Assembly (NCBI GenBank): GCA_033085395.1
Contig: MU853184.1
Location: 62,001 to 126,000, forward strand
Origin: Xanthoparmelia taractica
Taxonomy: Eukaryota; Ascomycota; Lecanoromycetes; Lecanorales; Parmeliaceae
Length of the DNA stretch: 64,000 nt
Direction: 5' to 3'
A model generated the notes under the pieces. The model worked only from the letters and a program-made list of their open reading frames with translations, searched no databases and was not told the origin of the DNA. Below, in pieces: positions 22,341-33,805 of this stretch. Both the position numbers and the translations under genes were made by a program. Position 1 is the first letter of the stretch; each line of letters begins with the position of its first letter.

Positions 22341-25300
22341 CTTGGGGAGTAAGACGGAAATGGAGCGTCATAGGCCGACGGAGAGGGGGATGCAGTCCAA
22401 TGTGAAAATTTAATGGTTCCTAGGACCTCCGGCCGGATTGCTGTGGAAAGAGGAGCTCATAGTTCATGATATCAAAGAGAGAGCAAGATGCAACGGTGGC
22501 TAGATTGGGCGGGAATAATATGTGTCTTGGCACGAGATTAAATTGCGCTACCACCAGGGTGTTAGAAGTTTGAACACCGAGGATTAGCCGTCATTGTGAC
22601 CTGTTCTCAACCGACTTGGTGCCTCTTAGATCTGATGTCTTGACTTCAAATCTCAGAATATAGAAGAAGAAGAGACTCTAAACTTCTTATGAACATTTGA
22701 TTGAATGAACTCGACATAGGTTTCGTGACGAACATCCCATGCGAAGAGAGCGCTCTTTTGGAGGTCCAGTTTTAGGCGAGGCTCAGTGTTCAGACTTTTT
22801 GACACCCGCTGGTGCTACGGATACACCACGCGAGCCATAATTAAGCCAGCACAAATAGATCCAATATGAAAACTTTCTATATATCAGATATCCACAGTTA
22901 CGACCTAATAGTCCTTCGCAGACAATTGGCCTGTTTTGATCCTTTCCAGCTATCGCTACATGTTCCTCATCAAGCCAACTGCATATGTGCTCCATGAGGT
23001 GCAGCCCGCTTCCACTGTGCGTAAGTACGAAGTTTTGATGATCTTAAGTGCGCTACGGTTGGTTTCATCGTGACATGGTTCCTGCTCGCTGGTTGCGATC
23101 ATGATATTACTTTACCTCTTTCCTCAATCTCTCCGGGGGAACATTTAAAAATCTGTTTTGGTCAATCATGATTCAAAAACCCGTGCCTTTTACTTAAATT
23201 CCTCTTGGCTTTACCCAGAAGGCTGCCAACAGTCTCCTTGTGACCATACTGCAATGCTTTGTGGTTGCCAGCGATATCGACACGACCTTACAGGCCATTC
23301 AGGACATCATTGGCTATCGATCCAGAGAGCGACTGATCTGATGAGAGGCAATGCAAAGCAAAGCCACTGGATCTAGCGTATGCTCATCAGCTGATCGAGA
23401 ATTGTGGATGGGAAAAGAGACTTGCTGTTGTTGAGGAAGAAAAGGGACGGGTACGCGACTAGGCCAAATGGCTGATCAGTCCAGTCCACCGAGGATACCG
23501 TGGCTCCAGCTTATCCTTGCATTGGAATGGAACAGTAAGGGGACTGGCAGAGGTTTTTTCGACAGCGTGTGCACAAGCTTGTAGGCAGCGTGCTGATGCA
23601 GGCAAACGAGCGATTCAACCCCGAACCTATGTCAAGTTGCTTGCAATGCCCACCTGGACAGGAATGAACAACAATTTGCACATCCGAGATTCGTCAACAG
23701 CAACCCCTTTCAAGCAAATTAGAGAAGGTGGAGAAGTGATGCGCTGGCTTCATAAGATGCAAAGGAGAGCCAATGGACGGTCAGGCACATGGCGCTTAAT
23801 GAAGCAGGATATTAATTATTGATACGTCACTCAAGTCCAAGTAGTCAACCTTTTCTTTCGTAAAACAAATACAGAGCAAACACAAAGCAACTACTTGCAG
23901 ACATTTGGACTTGTCCATAGATATGTGCCACGTGTATGAACGATGGATAGAGGTCCCCTCACTTTTTGCGACGCCGGTTGAACGCAAGTGCTGTACTTCC
24001 ACCCAATTCCAGAGTTATGTGGCTATGACAGCATATAGGCAGAAGCATGCCACTATGTATGCAGGAGAGCCTCGACCAGCCTTGGAGGAGCTGCAGTCTC
24101 GGAGGGTCGCGATTACTGTCGGCCAATCAATCAAAGCTCTTCCCATGATACGTTGCTTGTGGTCGAAAAAGCGCTCAAGCCGTCGGGCCATTTCGGTCGC
24201 CGCATGACGCAGTGAGGCCCGAGCCACCGTTGGAGCAGAGGATTGCCTGTGCTTCATTCTTGGGCTGTTGCGATGGCAGATGACCAACCCTCAAGATCCC
24301 TATCGGAGGCCCCAGCTGTGTCCGTTTAGTGTTTCAGTTCTTTTCCGTATCTGCACGAGACGCGTCTTCTGGAAGACATTGTACGACATAAATGCCACAT
24401 GTTTTACCCAATGCATACAACAAGAGGGTACCCATATTCTCGGCGTCGTTGGACAGGGTCTCCTCCCTTCCAGTTGGGATTCGCAAGATCTTTCTGCAGT
24501 ACGGAGCACGGCCCAAGCTTTTAGGTGCAGCTGACTCATGCACGCCATCCTTTGGTGCTTTGCGCAGCATGACATGGCATCTTCATAAGGCTGGCGCTTG
24601 GCGTATTCCAGTCGATCTCAAATCGCTCGCGATCCGACGACCTGGGCTCCATTCGCTCTTATACTTTTTTTCACACCTCAGCTCTACGATGGCCTTCTCT
24701 GGCAAGAGTCGGTGAATGACTGAGGCGGTGTGAGGGAAAGTGAATTGCAAGACTACCCGGAGCAGCCCGAGGCGGTGACACCCCCAGAAATCGGGAAGCT
24801 TCAGCGCTGATAACAAACTTTGTGTGCATTTATACGGGTCAACGCCAGAAAAAAAACCAGGGCGGTGTCCACACTTACCGCAATTCCGAAGACTGTCAAA
24901 GAACTTGCTTGGCAAAAAGGCAGCTAGAGAGGCATCTATTCAAAAGAGATCACCCATGCAACGTCAAAGAGCTGACCTACTTTCTTTTAGACGCTCTGCT
25001 ACCAGGAAGATCGCGCTCAGTATCGATTTGTGTTAAAGGAGGCTATGTGAGCATGACTGCCACATTAGCCGACCGATTTAATCAAATTGCATGCGTAGAG
25101 GGGACGTATGGTTCACCGTCGGTCTGTGAACAGTCCACGCTTCCCCTGAGTATCTGCGAAGTCAAACGTCGATAGTGCTTGGGGTCAGGAGTGCTTTGAA
25201 GCCTGAAGCCTGAAGTCTGAAGCTTACCTGCAAAGTCAACTTGATCGTGGCAAGAGGAACTGTAAAGACAGGAACTCAAATCCAGTCTCGTGCTTGACGG

Positions 25301-26092
25301 ACACCTCAATGCTTTAGTAGATGCAAAGAAAGCATGTGGTTGTCCCGCCTCCAGATTCCCAGATATCTACGAATTTACGAAGACGGGAATCAAGAAGCTC
25401 GCCTAGGCGTCTCCTCGCGGATCGGAAGCCGGCAGCGACCCCGGAAGCGATGCTCAGCGTGGCTTGAGGCTGGAGCAATTCAACAAACGAAGCCACAGTG
25501 TGATCGTGATGACTCCCTGAGATCCTCTCAAAAAGCTTACCCCCACACGTCTGCCCAAGTTCCCCCACTCTGGGCACAATTGCAGATATTGACCGCGGAG
25601 ATAGGGTACAGCACCGAGGCCATGTGGATCTGGGAAAAGTGGCACCTCCTCTTCTCTCAGTCATCTGAATTTAGGAAAATCACCGAGGATCCCGAATGGG
25701 GTATGTACTGCGTGTCAGCTCGTGTGCTCATGCTTGGCCCCCCTCCCAGAGATTTTCTCGAAGATGTTTGCCTCCTAGTCTACTCTTCAACCTACCGGGA
25801 TGCAAAACATATTTACCTGCAACATTGAGAGGAAAGGGCCTTGGATGTCGTCGAATAAGATCAGTGCCAACGTACTTCTGGGGGCGCAAGATCAGGAGAT
25901 CAGAGCAGCGGAAGGGACTGGGGTAAAGTTCCGACTGGGAAGACTAGGCAAGGGGCTTTGGGTTCCTGGGAATTAAATATCCTTCTGGTGGGCAGGTGGT
26001 GGCACCTGCGCTCATCTTCTGGCTGGACTAATCGACGATTCCAAATCCGTTGGGCAATTGGGCAATGAGAATAGGAGGAGAGGATGACAATC

Positions 26093-26141
26093 GTAATAAT
26101 AATAATAATGATGATGATGATGATAATAATAATAATAATAG
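26093..26141 (+). repeat. (AAT)n(GAT)n(AAT)n microsatellite
   Basis: Trinucleotide block: about five AAT, five GAT, then five AAT units. Confidence 0.9.
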
Positions 26142-27595
26142 CAGCTATGGGCTATGGCGACGAAAGATGGTTCCGCTGAGACCGAAGTTGTTCGACCGGA
26201 GAGGGTCAAGTTTGACGGAAGGGGTCGTACCCTAAACAACAAGCCCAACGCCATATGCTTATACTTTTCACGTGGCAATAGCACCGTGAGGCTGCAATGG
26301 ATGTGCAAGGTTGGTCTCTAGTCGCTGCAATCCACCCAATTAGGGACAAGTGTAGAAATCGGAGAAGGAGGAGGTAAAGAGAGATGAAGGAAGCGAGAGG
26401 GTTTGGATCGACGTGGGCAGGGATGGCATCTGGTCCCGTCGACCAATCCACGGCAAGGTATGATTTCTATCGTAGTCAAGGTTCAGTGTATGAGTAAAGT
26501 AAGTAAACGAGGGCAAAGTCAGAAGGAAGAACCAAAGTGGGATAGGTAGAAGAAGGTAGTCTGTAGATAGATTGTGTTTTGGGGGCTGATATCGAATTGT
26601 AGCGTGGAAAACCGAGGGAGCATCGGTGGCTGTTTGGGTGGAAAAAGCTTTTAGAAAGACTTTGGAAGCAGCCATGTCCCTGTCATTCCGTTTTCCCAGT
26701 TCCCTGGATTCTCTGCTAGCGTCTTGGAGCTTGGCTGTCCATGTCAGCGCGCCCGTTGACAACGATGGCAATAGCTTCACCCAAGATCTGCATGCAGCAG
26801 TTCAACTTCTGATCCCTTTTGATCCCTCCCAACCTTTCGCCTTCATACGAGTACGCCTTTGGAGGAAAGAACGCCTTTCCTTCTCCCGGATCTCCCATTT
26901 GATTGAACCTTTCTCAGCTGCACACACCCAATCACTCTCATAAGGCGGTCATTTAAGGATCAATAAACATTCGTCGTTTCCCCGCGCTCTTGCATCTGTT
27001 CCACCAGCCAAAGAAAACAAAGCGAAAATACCTACCTACCAACCTTGACCGCTTGACGCATATTCTTGATCTTAATAATTTATTCCCTACCATTATTAGT
27101 TGATCATTATTTATTTTTATTATCATCATTATCATTATCATTTTTCATCATATTGTTGCTGCACATATCCTCCCTCACCCCATCTTTGCCTTTCTGACTA
27201 CTCTCAAGTAGCCGCCTGTCAAGCCTACCGTCGGCATTTCATCCCCCCTTCGGGTCTCTCAACTCTCAAACCCAGCCACACATCCCGACCCAGAAGCAGA
27301 GCGGGGGATAGAAAGCAAAGCCTTAGCAAGAGAGTAAGGTAGCGGGGAACCTTCGAAACAAAAACAACCTTCTACTACCTCACCGCTGCAAACTCATTCT
27401 TTCGCCCTTTTCCCGACACAATCAACAAAATCCCCCCCCCAAAGAAAAACAAAAACAAAGGAAGCAGCTCTAATTAAACTGTGAACTTCGTCGCATCAAA
27501 TGTTCCGATGAGTCCAAAGCTCCACCGCCGAAGTACTACAATCGGCCCATAGCCTTGACGAGGAAATACTTTTGTGGCATACTGCACTTGCTGGC

Positions 27596-27631
27596 ATGTT
27601 GGACGGAGCTGATGGATTTGATTGCTCATGA
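27596..27631 (+). promoter_or_regulatory. Upstream ORF overlapping an in-frame start (ATGA)
   Basis: ATG at 27596 opens an 11-codon frame (MLDGADGFDCS) that stops with TGA at 27629-27631. That stop overlaps the ATG at 27628, which is in frame with the main coding sequence. Such overlap is a typical layout for reinitiation control, but use of either ATG is not shown. Confidence 0.5.
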
Positions 27632-27648
27632 GGGTCCCAGTCAAAGAG

Positions 27649-30600
27649 ATGGATGGATCGGGTCCGGAACCGAAAAGACAACGTTTGGAGTACCATAAAC
27701 CGCAACTGCAAGGTCATGCCACTACTCTGCCACCACCTCCACATACCTACCAACCGCCGCAGCAACCGCCCCCCCCGCCCTCACCTTATGATGTTGGCCC
27801 GGCGCATGATAATAGAAACCTGCCAGACCCCGGCGGTCCCAACCCTCACGCCTATGTACAAGAACATTCCGGCACGAGCACTCCTCGAGACCAGAGGTTT
27901 CCGCCTGACCCAGCCTACTCGCGCCGCAGTAGTGCTACCGTCGTCCCTCGGTCCCCAGATGGCCATCATCAATACGTACCCGGACGAACTTTGAGTGTTG
28001 GTGAGGGCCCGCACTATCCATCGCAATATCCTATTGAACCCAGCGGCTATCCGTCACACGAACCCCCGCCGAACGGCAACGTACATCACGCCGGTCTGCC
28101 AATGCACCCTTATGAGCAAGCCCACGGCTATCCTCCGCCGCACCACATTGAATACTCCCAATCGCCCGTCACTGCCGGCCCTCCTCCTTATGGAGGTGGA
28201 AGCTATGTCGGTCATTTCGGTCAAGCGGGCGCAAGGCCTCTAAAGAAAGGGAATCGGGCAACGCAGGTCGGTTGACGACATTCGGTCTTCAATGTCTCCC
28301 AACTGACTTGTTAGGCATGTGATGTTTGTCGAACGAGGAAAGCAAAATGCGACGAGGGTAGACCCGAATGCGGCTTTTGCGTGGAGAACAGCATGCGATG
28401 CAATTATCAGAGTGTGGCCCCGGCGAAGTACGTTGTCGCTGCCTTCTTGTCGATGCAACGATGGACTAATGCTGTACAGGGCTGATCGTGCAAATCAGCA
28501 AATAATCGACCAGTTGTCGTCTCACAAAGAGGAAATGAAAGCTCTCAAAGAGGACTGGGGTGGGAGATTCGACAAACTGGAGCAGATGATCCTAGAAATG
28601 GGCGGTGGACGGAGCCTTACCAGTGAGAGACCTGACACGAAGCCACCCCAGCTCAAGTTGGAGAGTCCGCCCGGACCGACGACTCGCCAGTTACCTGGAG
28701 GCATTGACAATCTGCCTTCGGAGCCCACCGCCAAGGATACGGGCATCGTCGACACGAGTCCCAACGGCTCTTTGACAGAGTCGACAGGCAGCGATCCCGT
28801 CGCAGCACAGACCAATGAAATCTACATCGCCCACAATACCGCAGCCCAGAAACTGTTTCGTTGGCGGTCCATCAAACAATTACTGCGACAATCCAGTAAG
28901 CTTGGTTTTTCCGATCGTGCGGAAGGCTATGTTATGGACTTTGAGATCAACAAGGGCGTATTGAGGATTTATGGCAAAGGCCGTCAGCTGCGGGAGGCTG
29001 GCATCGGGTCCCCTATGAGTGCAGCTGGAGCCAGCCCCGCTTCTAGCAATGTGAGCGGTACTGCGGACGAGAATTCTACGGCTAGTAGTCCAGCCTCATC
29101 ACCTTCGGACAGCCTCTGGGGTACCGGTTTCACGGCCGCTGATACAAGACCCTACAGCGACGTGGGTGGTCTTGGTCCCGATAATACCTTGAAGCTTGAG
29201 GCGAAAACTATTACTCGGCTTCTTCAAAGTTACCTTGACAATATGCATATACTACATCCCTTTCTGGATCAGCGTGAGTTGACCCGGATGGTAGAGCATT
29301 TCAAGCGTCGCCATAACCCGCACGATGCTAGTTGCAACAAAGCTGGATTCACAGTCCCAGTGAATGCTAATTTCGGTCCTGGGCGAGACCCGCATGCGAT
29401 TCTCAACCGAGCGCAGAAACGAAAGCATTCTGACGGACAGTTTTACGGTGCATTGGGCGAGTCGAGCCTGGCGCAGAGCCCGATGAGCCCTAAGGTACTT
29501 CTGGAAAGGTCTCCAGAAACGGCTCTCATCCTGCTTGTGATGGCGTTGGGCAAGATCTGTGAGTGCAGAGCTCCACTTCCAGGACCAGTTCCGGACAACC
29601 TGAAAGAGACTGCAAATCACACAGCGCACTCTTATTCACCCTCCGGAGGTCAAATCGACTCGCCGCCACCGCCCTATTCCCAACCAATGCGACACTCTCC
29701 ATCTGCTTCGTCCCACTCCACTGCCAGTACATCTGCACCTTCTCCAATGAGCGCTGGCCGATTAGCTGGGTCAAGCCCAAGGTCCTCGGTCGGCGAGTTA
29801 TCCCCCGGAGCCAGGAACGTTGATGTGATACCTGGACTGGCTTACTATGCACAAGCTACGGACATCTTAGGCAACCTCACTGGCTTCCAGGAATTGATCT
29901 ACGCGCAGTGCTGCCTACTTGCCGGTCTATACGCAGGTCAACTGGCGAACACATTGGAAAGTTTGACATGGATTCAGACGGCTAGTAGGATTTGTCGTCT
30001 TCTGGTCTCAGAGTAAGTTTCGAGGTGCGTTGAGATTGACACTAGAACTCATACTGGTACGTTAGGGAGTCCTTTAGGAGAATGAGAGAAGCGAAAAAAG
30101 AAGTCATCAAAATTGCGTTTTGGTCAAGCTTGCAGCTGGAAAGGTAAATACACCATTCACGGAATCCTGGTGTCCTGTCTGACCGGTGGCAGCGACATAT
30201 TGGCCGAGCTTGATGTCCCTCCGAGCGGAATACAAAGCGTATTGTCCCCTCCTGAATATCCAAAATCGACGGCGGATCATCCGGTTGCTGTCCATGATGA
30301 CCCGGGCAAAGCAAAGGTCATGACATATTATTGTTTCCAGCTTATGATGCGAAAGTCACTCAACGATATTCAGACAGAGCTTTATAGTAAGTCTCGAAGA
30401 GATGTATTCTGTCAGTGCCCATCAATCAGGGCTAACGACTGCTCAGAGGCCCCGAACTTCGAAAGGGTAACCCGCTCTGCCAGCCTGATCAATGCTTTCA
30501 ATACCAACATATGGGAGTGGAGAAAGATGCTCCCTCAAGATCTTCAGTGGGAAGATTCTGAACCGCCGGCCCGGTACATCAACGACGCTCGTCTACGCGG

Positions 30601-31165
30601 AAAGTTCTATGGCGCCCAGTACATTATCCATCGACCTTTCCTACACGCTGCACTTGACTTTGACTTCAGTGCTCCCGAAGTTCCGTCGCCAAACCACGAA
30701 AGTGTTGATGGTCCTCACAACAACGCAATCCATCAGCCGGTGCTGAGCCCCGACGCCCAAGCGGGCACCATGGGACCGCCAAAGCCCGTCTCCGATTCGG
30801 GGCACAACCGTCGCGCCGAAACCATCAATTTCGCTGTCAAATGTATACGAGCCGCCGAGGAAAGTACTGTAGCTTTCGACGGGATCGTCGACCGTAGGAG
30901 GTTGGTGGTTACGAACATCATGGGCACTGCCCATGCCCAGTTTGGGAACATGCTCGTACTCTCAGCAGCATACAAATCCAAGACATTGGGGCAGTACGTG
31001 GAGCGAGGAAAGCTGAGCCACCTCTTTGATCGGACGATCAAGATGCTGGGTGATCTCGCCCCTATATCGCAAACGCTGGCAAAAGACTGCTTCATTCTAC
31101 AATGCCTGCGGAAAGTGGTATTCGAAGGTAGTGATAACTCGGTAAACTCCTTTGCATCCGAATGA
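27649..31165 (+). CDS. Zn2Cys6 transcription factor with fungal_trans domain
   Basis: Six exons: 27649-28266, 28315-28427, 28480-30012, 30066-30143, 30193-30386, 30447-31165; introns 48-60 nt; 1084 aa. The ATG at 27649 has a better context (G at -3, G at +4) than the in-frame one at 27628. Domains in order: Pro/His/Tyr-rich N-terminus with KRQRLEY; binuclear zinc cluster with Cys at 208, 211, 218, 225, 228 and 235 (CDVCRTRKAKC, ECGFC); linker coiled coil (QQIIDQLSSHKEEMKAL); Ser/Pro-rich stretch; middle homology region starting ITRLLQSYLDNMHILHPFLD and running through LESDILAELDVPPSGI and RGKFYGAQYIIHRPFLHAA. It binds DNA in the nucleus; targets cannot be told from sequence. The zinc cluster is visible only after removing introns 1 and 2. 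Confidence 0.92.
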
Positions 31166-31486
31166 AAAACTTGCAACCACTGAACGACAAGATTGGCCGT
31201 CCCGCCAATGTCCACACATGGCTCGCGATCTCGGTAGAGATGGCCTGAAATCACCGAGGCTTATCGAGGCACCACCTGACACTTGTCCCACTACATTTCT
31301 CAATGTACCTTCGTCATTCATCGCACCTTATAATACTGGGCAGGCTTTTTCATCCGATCTGTTGTGCCCTCGGTGGGCCCTCCGACACGGAATCCAGCAT
31401 ATATCATCATCTTTGTCGCAATAGATACCACTTACGCCTCAGCGGCTGTGCGTTTTGCAGTTAGATTCTTTTCCATGCGTGCTGCC

Positions 31487-31588
31487 TCCGCGCTGAAGCG
31501 GTTAAGCTGTCCCAGTCAGCCATTGCAGTCACAGTCATCCACATGTGGTACGTCCGCTCTGAAGCGGTCACGCTGTCCCAGTCAGCCA
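31487..31588 (+). repeat. Direct repeat, two 36-bp copies 66 bp apart
   Basis: Copies at 31487-31522 and 31553-31588 both contain GCTGTCCCAGTCAGCCA and differ at three of 36 positions. Confidence 0.85.
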
Positions 31589-32613
31589 CCATATACATCC
31601 ATTCATTCATTTCCTACGCGTGCATGTTTAATATACAATAGGTCTGTTGATTGTTTTTGGGGGCTTTTTGGATCGGGCGCTTCTTGGCGACTTGGGTGAG
31701 CAAAGCATAACATATACTCTCGGGAGGGCTTATTTGTTTGTCCAATCTTAGACATGATGGTACTTGATGCGCAAGCAGTGAAGGGGGAAAGCAGAGCACA
31801 CCCTCTGCTGGGCGGGTTTGGGCGGCTGCAATTGCCAGCAATGGCCGAAGGGAGTTGTATGTATTCGTTGATCTATCTACTGTTTCATTTACTTTTGTAT
31901 GAGTGTACTGATATGTGTCCGACGGCTGTGGTTATGAAGATTTTGCAGTCATTTAGAAAGCTTGCTTTGGCCATTGTTTTTCTTTTGAGATCCAACCAAT
32001 CAAATTTGACGCTTAAAGACATCTTATCTCTAGATTACAGAGCCAAAACACCACCTTTGATTATTCTGCTTCAATCACTCATCATTGCTCTGCCTTCCTT
32101 CACCCTTGTGGACCACTCTATTATAGTCCACGTTATCAGAGAGTCAGCTATAGAATTGGCTATGCACTTTGAAAAAGGATGCCAAGAAGAAGCGAGAATT
32201 TTAATATGTAAGAGAACCTAATCAACTTCCGAACATCTCCTCCGACGGCTTCTGTCGGAAGAGGCTGTTTCTCGAATACCTTTCCCACCACACTTGTGCC
32301 AGCTTTTTGCTTTGGACAAGCCACCGCACGCGCCCACCATTCGGCAAGTGAACCCCTTTTTTCCCCTACGGAAAACTCAATTCTATAGTGGTAGTATTAT
32401 CAGGTGGAGTATGTACTTTATGGTCCTCACCCCACCAAAATGTCAGACTTGGCAACAAAAGCAAAAATTCCTCAACACATGAGGTAAGGTACGTACGTAT
32501 CATACTTTTTGACCCCTTGTCCACTCTTTTAAATTCGGCCGATTAGGTTGCAGCTATGGAGGTAAGGTTAGTACAAGTACGAAGTTACCTTGAGGTAGAA
32601 GTAGGTAAGGTAA

Positions 32614-32664
32614 GGGGGGGGGGGGGGGGGGTAAAAGGAAGGGAAAGGGAAAGGGAAAGGGAAA
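32614..32664 (+). repeat. G18 homopolymer and (GGGAAA)n
   Basis: Eighteen consecutive G (32614-32631), then GTAAAAGGAA and about four GGGAAA units. The GGG runs fit a G-quadruplex pattern. Confidence 0.9.
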
Positions 32665-33119
32665 ATGACTCGTGTACAACACACCGCAATAATTCCCTGG
32701 AGTCATGATGATAATAATGATTCTTTGATTGGATGCCGCGAGGTAGAAAGTAACCTACGAAGTAAAAAGGGTATGACGATCAGGCTGCGGGGATCTTCAA
32801 ACAATTCACAGAAAACAAAAGCAGCTAAGCTGGTTGTGGACTAGATTGAGTAAGGATAGAAGGAAGGTACTTTAGTTGAGATAGTCAATGGAATCTCCCG
32901 CCCCTTGTAGTTTCAACGGTAAGGTACTTTTGCTGATCCTTCTACAGTACTCTAAGGTAGGTGCCTTTTCGAAAACGCACCTACGTACTTCTACCAAAGT
33001 ACGGAGTACGGTTTTCCAACTCTCAAGGAAGAACCCCCAACCCCCCACCTCCACCTACACACCTACCACACACACACAGATCACCACCCACATACTTACC
33101 CCCTACATGTACTGTACTT

Positions 33120-33135
33120 GTAGAAGTACTTCTAC
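33120..33135. repeat. 16-bp perfect palindrome
   Basis: GTAGAAGTACTTCTAC is its own reverse complement. Its central 12 bp also occurs at 3876-3887, in another intergenic region. Confidence 0.85.
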
Positions 33136-33805
33136 TTACGCACTCCGTACAAAAAAATGACGTTATCCGCGTCCCTTGATTTTTTTTTTTATTTCCCGCC
33201 ATCTCCGGCTCCGGCTCCGAGGAAAGAGCAACCAGAGAGATGGTGAGAGATCAAAGGTACCTAAGATACCTACCGTTTTTTTGATTACTCTACTCTACTC
33301 TACTTTAAGGATGCATGAGGTAGAAAGTCAACTTTTAAAAGGAGAAAAAAGGGGTGTGTGGTGTGGTGTGGTGTGGTGTGGGGTGGGAGGGGTGAGGGAA
33401 AACTCAATTGAACTTTCTTGCTCTGTAACTTACCTTATTTCGTACTAGGACCGAGCAAAAATATGGTTGGTGTGTGATGATGATGATGATGATGTAAAGT
33501 GTATCAGCTTTTTTTTAAAATTGGGTCCTTGCAATGTAACCTCACAATCATAAAACAAGTCCTGTTGATAGCAGCTCTGGCTTGCAGGTCGGCAAAATAT
33601 GATGATGATAATGATTGAATGCTACACTCATTTAACGACCTTGTAGGCTGAGGTATAACTCCATAGGGGATCGATCCGGCATGACCGCTATGCAAATGCC
33701 AAAGCGTACTGTACAATGGATATATACAAATGCAACGCGTGTGTCGACGACCGCTGTTCAACGACTCGTGGCAAGCCATGTACGATATCACTCATCTCTG
33801 CAGCC

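Larger units (their letters stand above)
22341..27648. other. Gene-poor spacer and 5' region of the Zn2Cys6 gene
   Basis: About 5.3 kb. 22.4-26.0 kb shows only short frames with no domains or splice pattern. 26093-26141 is an AAT/GAT microsatellite. From about 27050 the sequence is AT-rich, then C/A-rich (27350-27480), as in fungal promoters and leaders; one 11-codon upstream ORF is listed separately. Confidence 0.55.
31166..33805. other. Intergenic with direct repeat and simple-sequence tracts
   Basis: About 2.6 kb. Holds a diverged direct repeat (31487-31588), a G18 run followed by GGGAAA repeats (32614-32664), a TGTGG run (33357-33383), a palindrome at 33120-33135 and a TGA/GAT microsatellite (33476-33494). 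No supported gene. Confidence 0.65.

Noticed and set aside
24268..25828. Several frames of 90-160 codons at 24.3-25.8 kb
   Set aside because: They overlap on both strands with no domain or consistent splicing; chance frames in GC-balanced DNA.
26340..26780. 146-codon minus-strand frame with a possible membrane span
   Set aside because: No family features, and the opposite strand is equally open; may be part of a leader or promoter.
31754..32221. 155-codon plus-strand frame
   Set aside because: AT-rich, no recognisable domain, partly hydrophobic by composition only.
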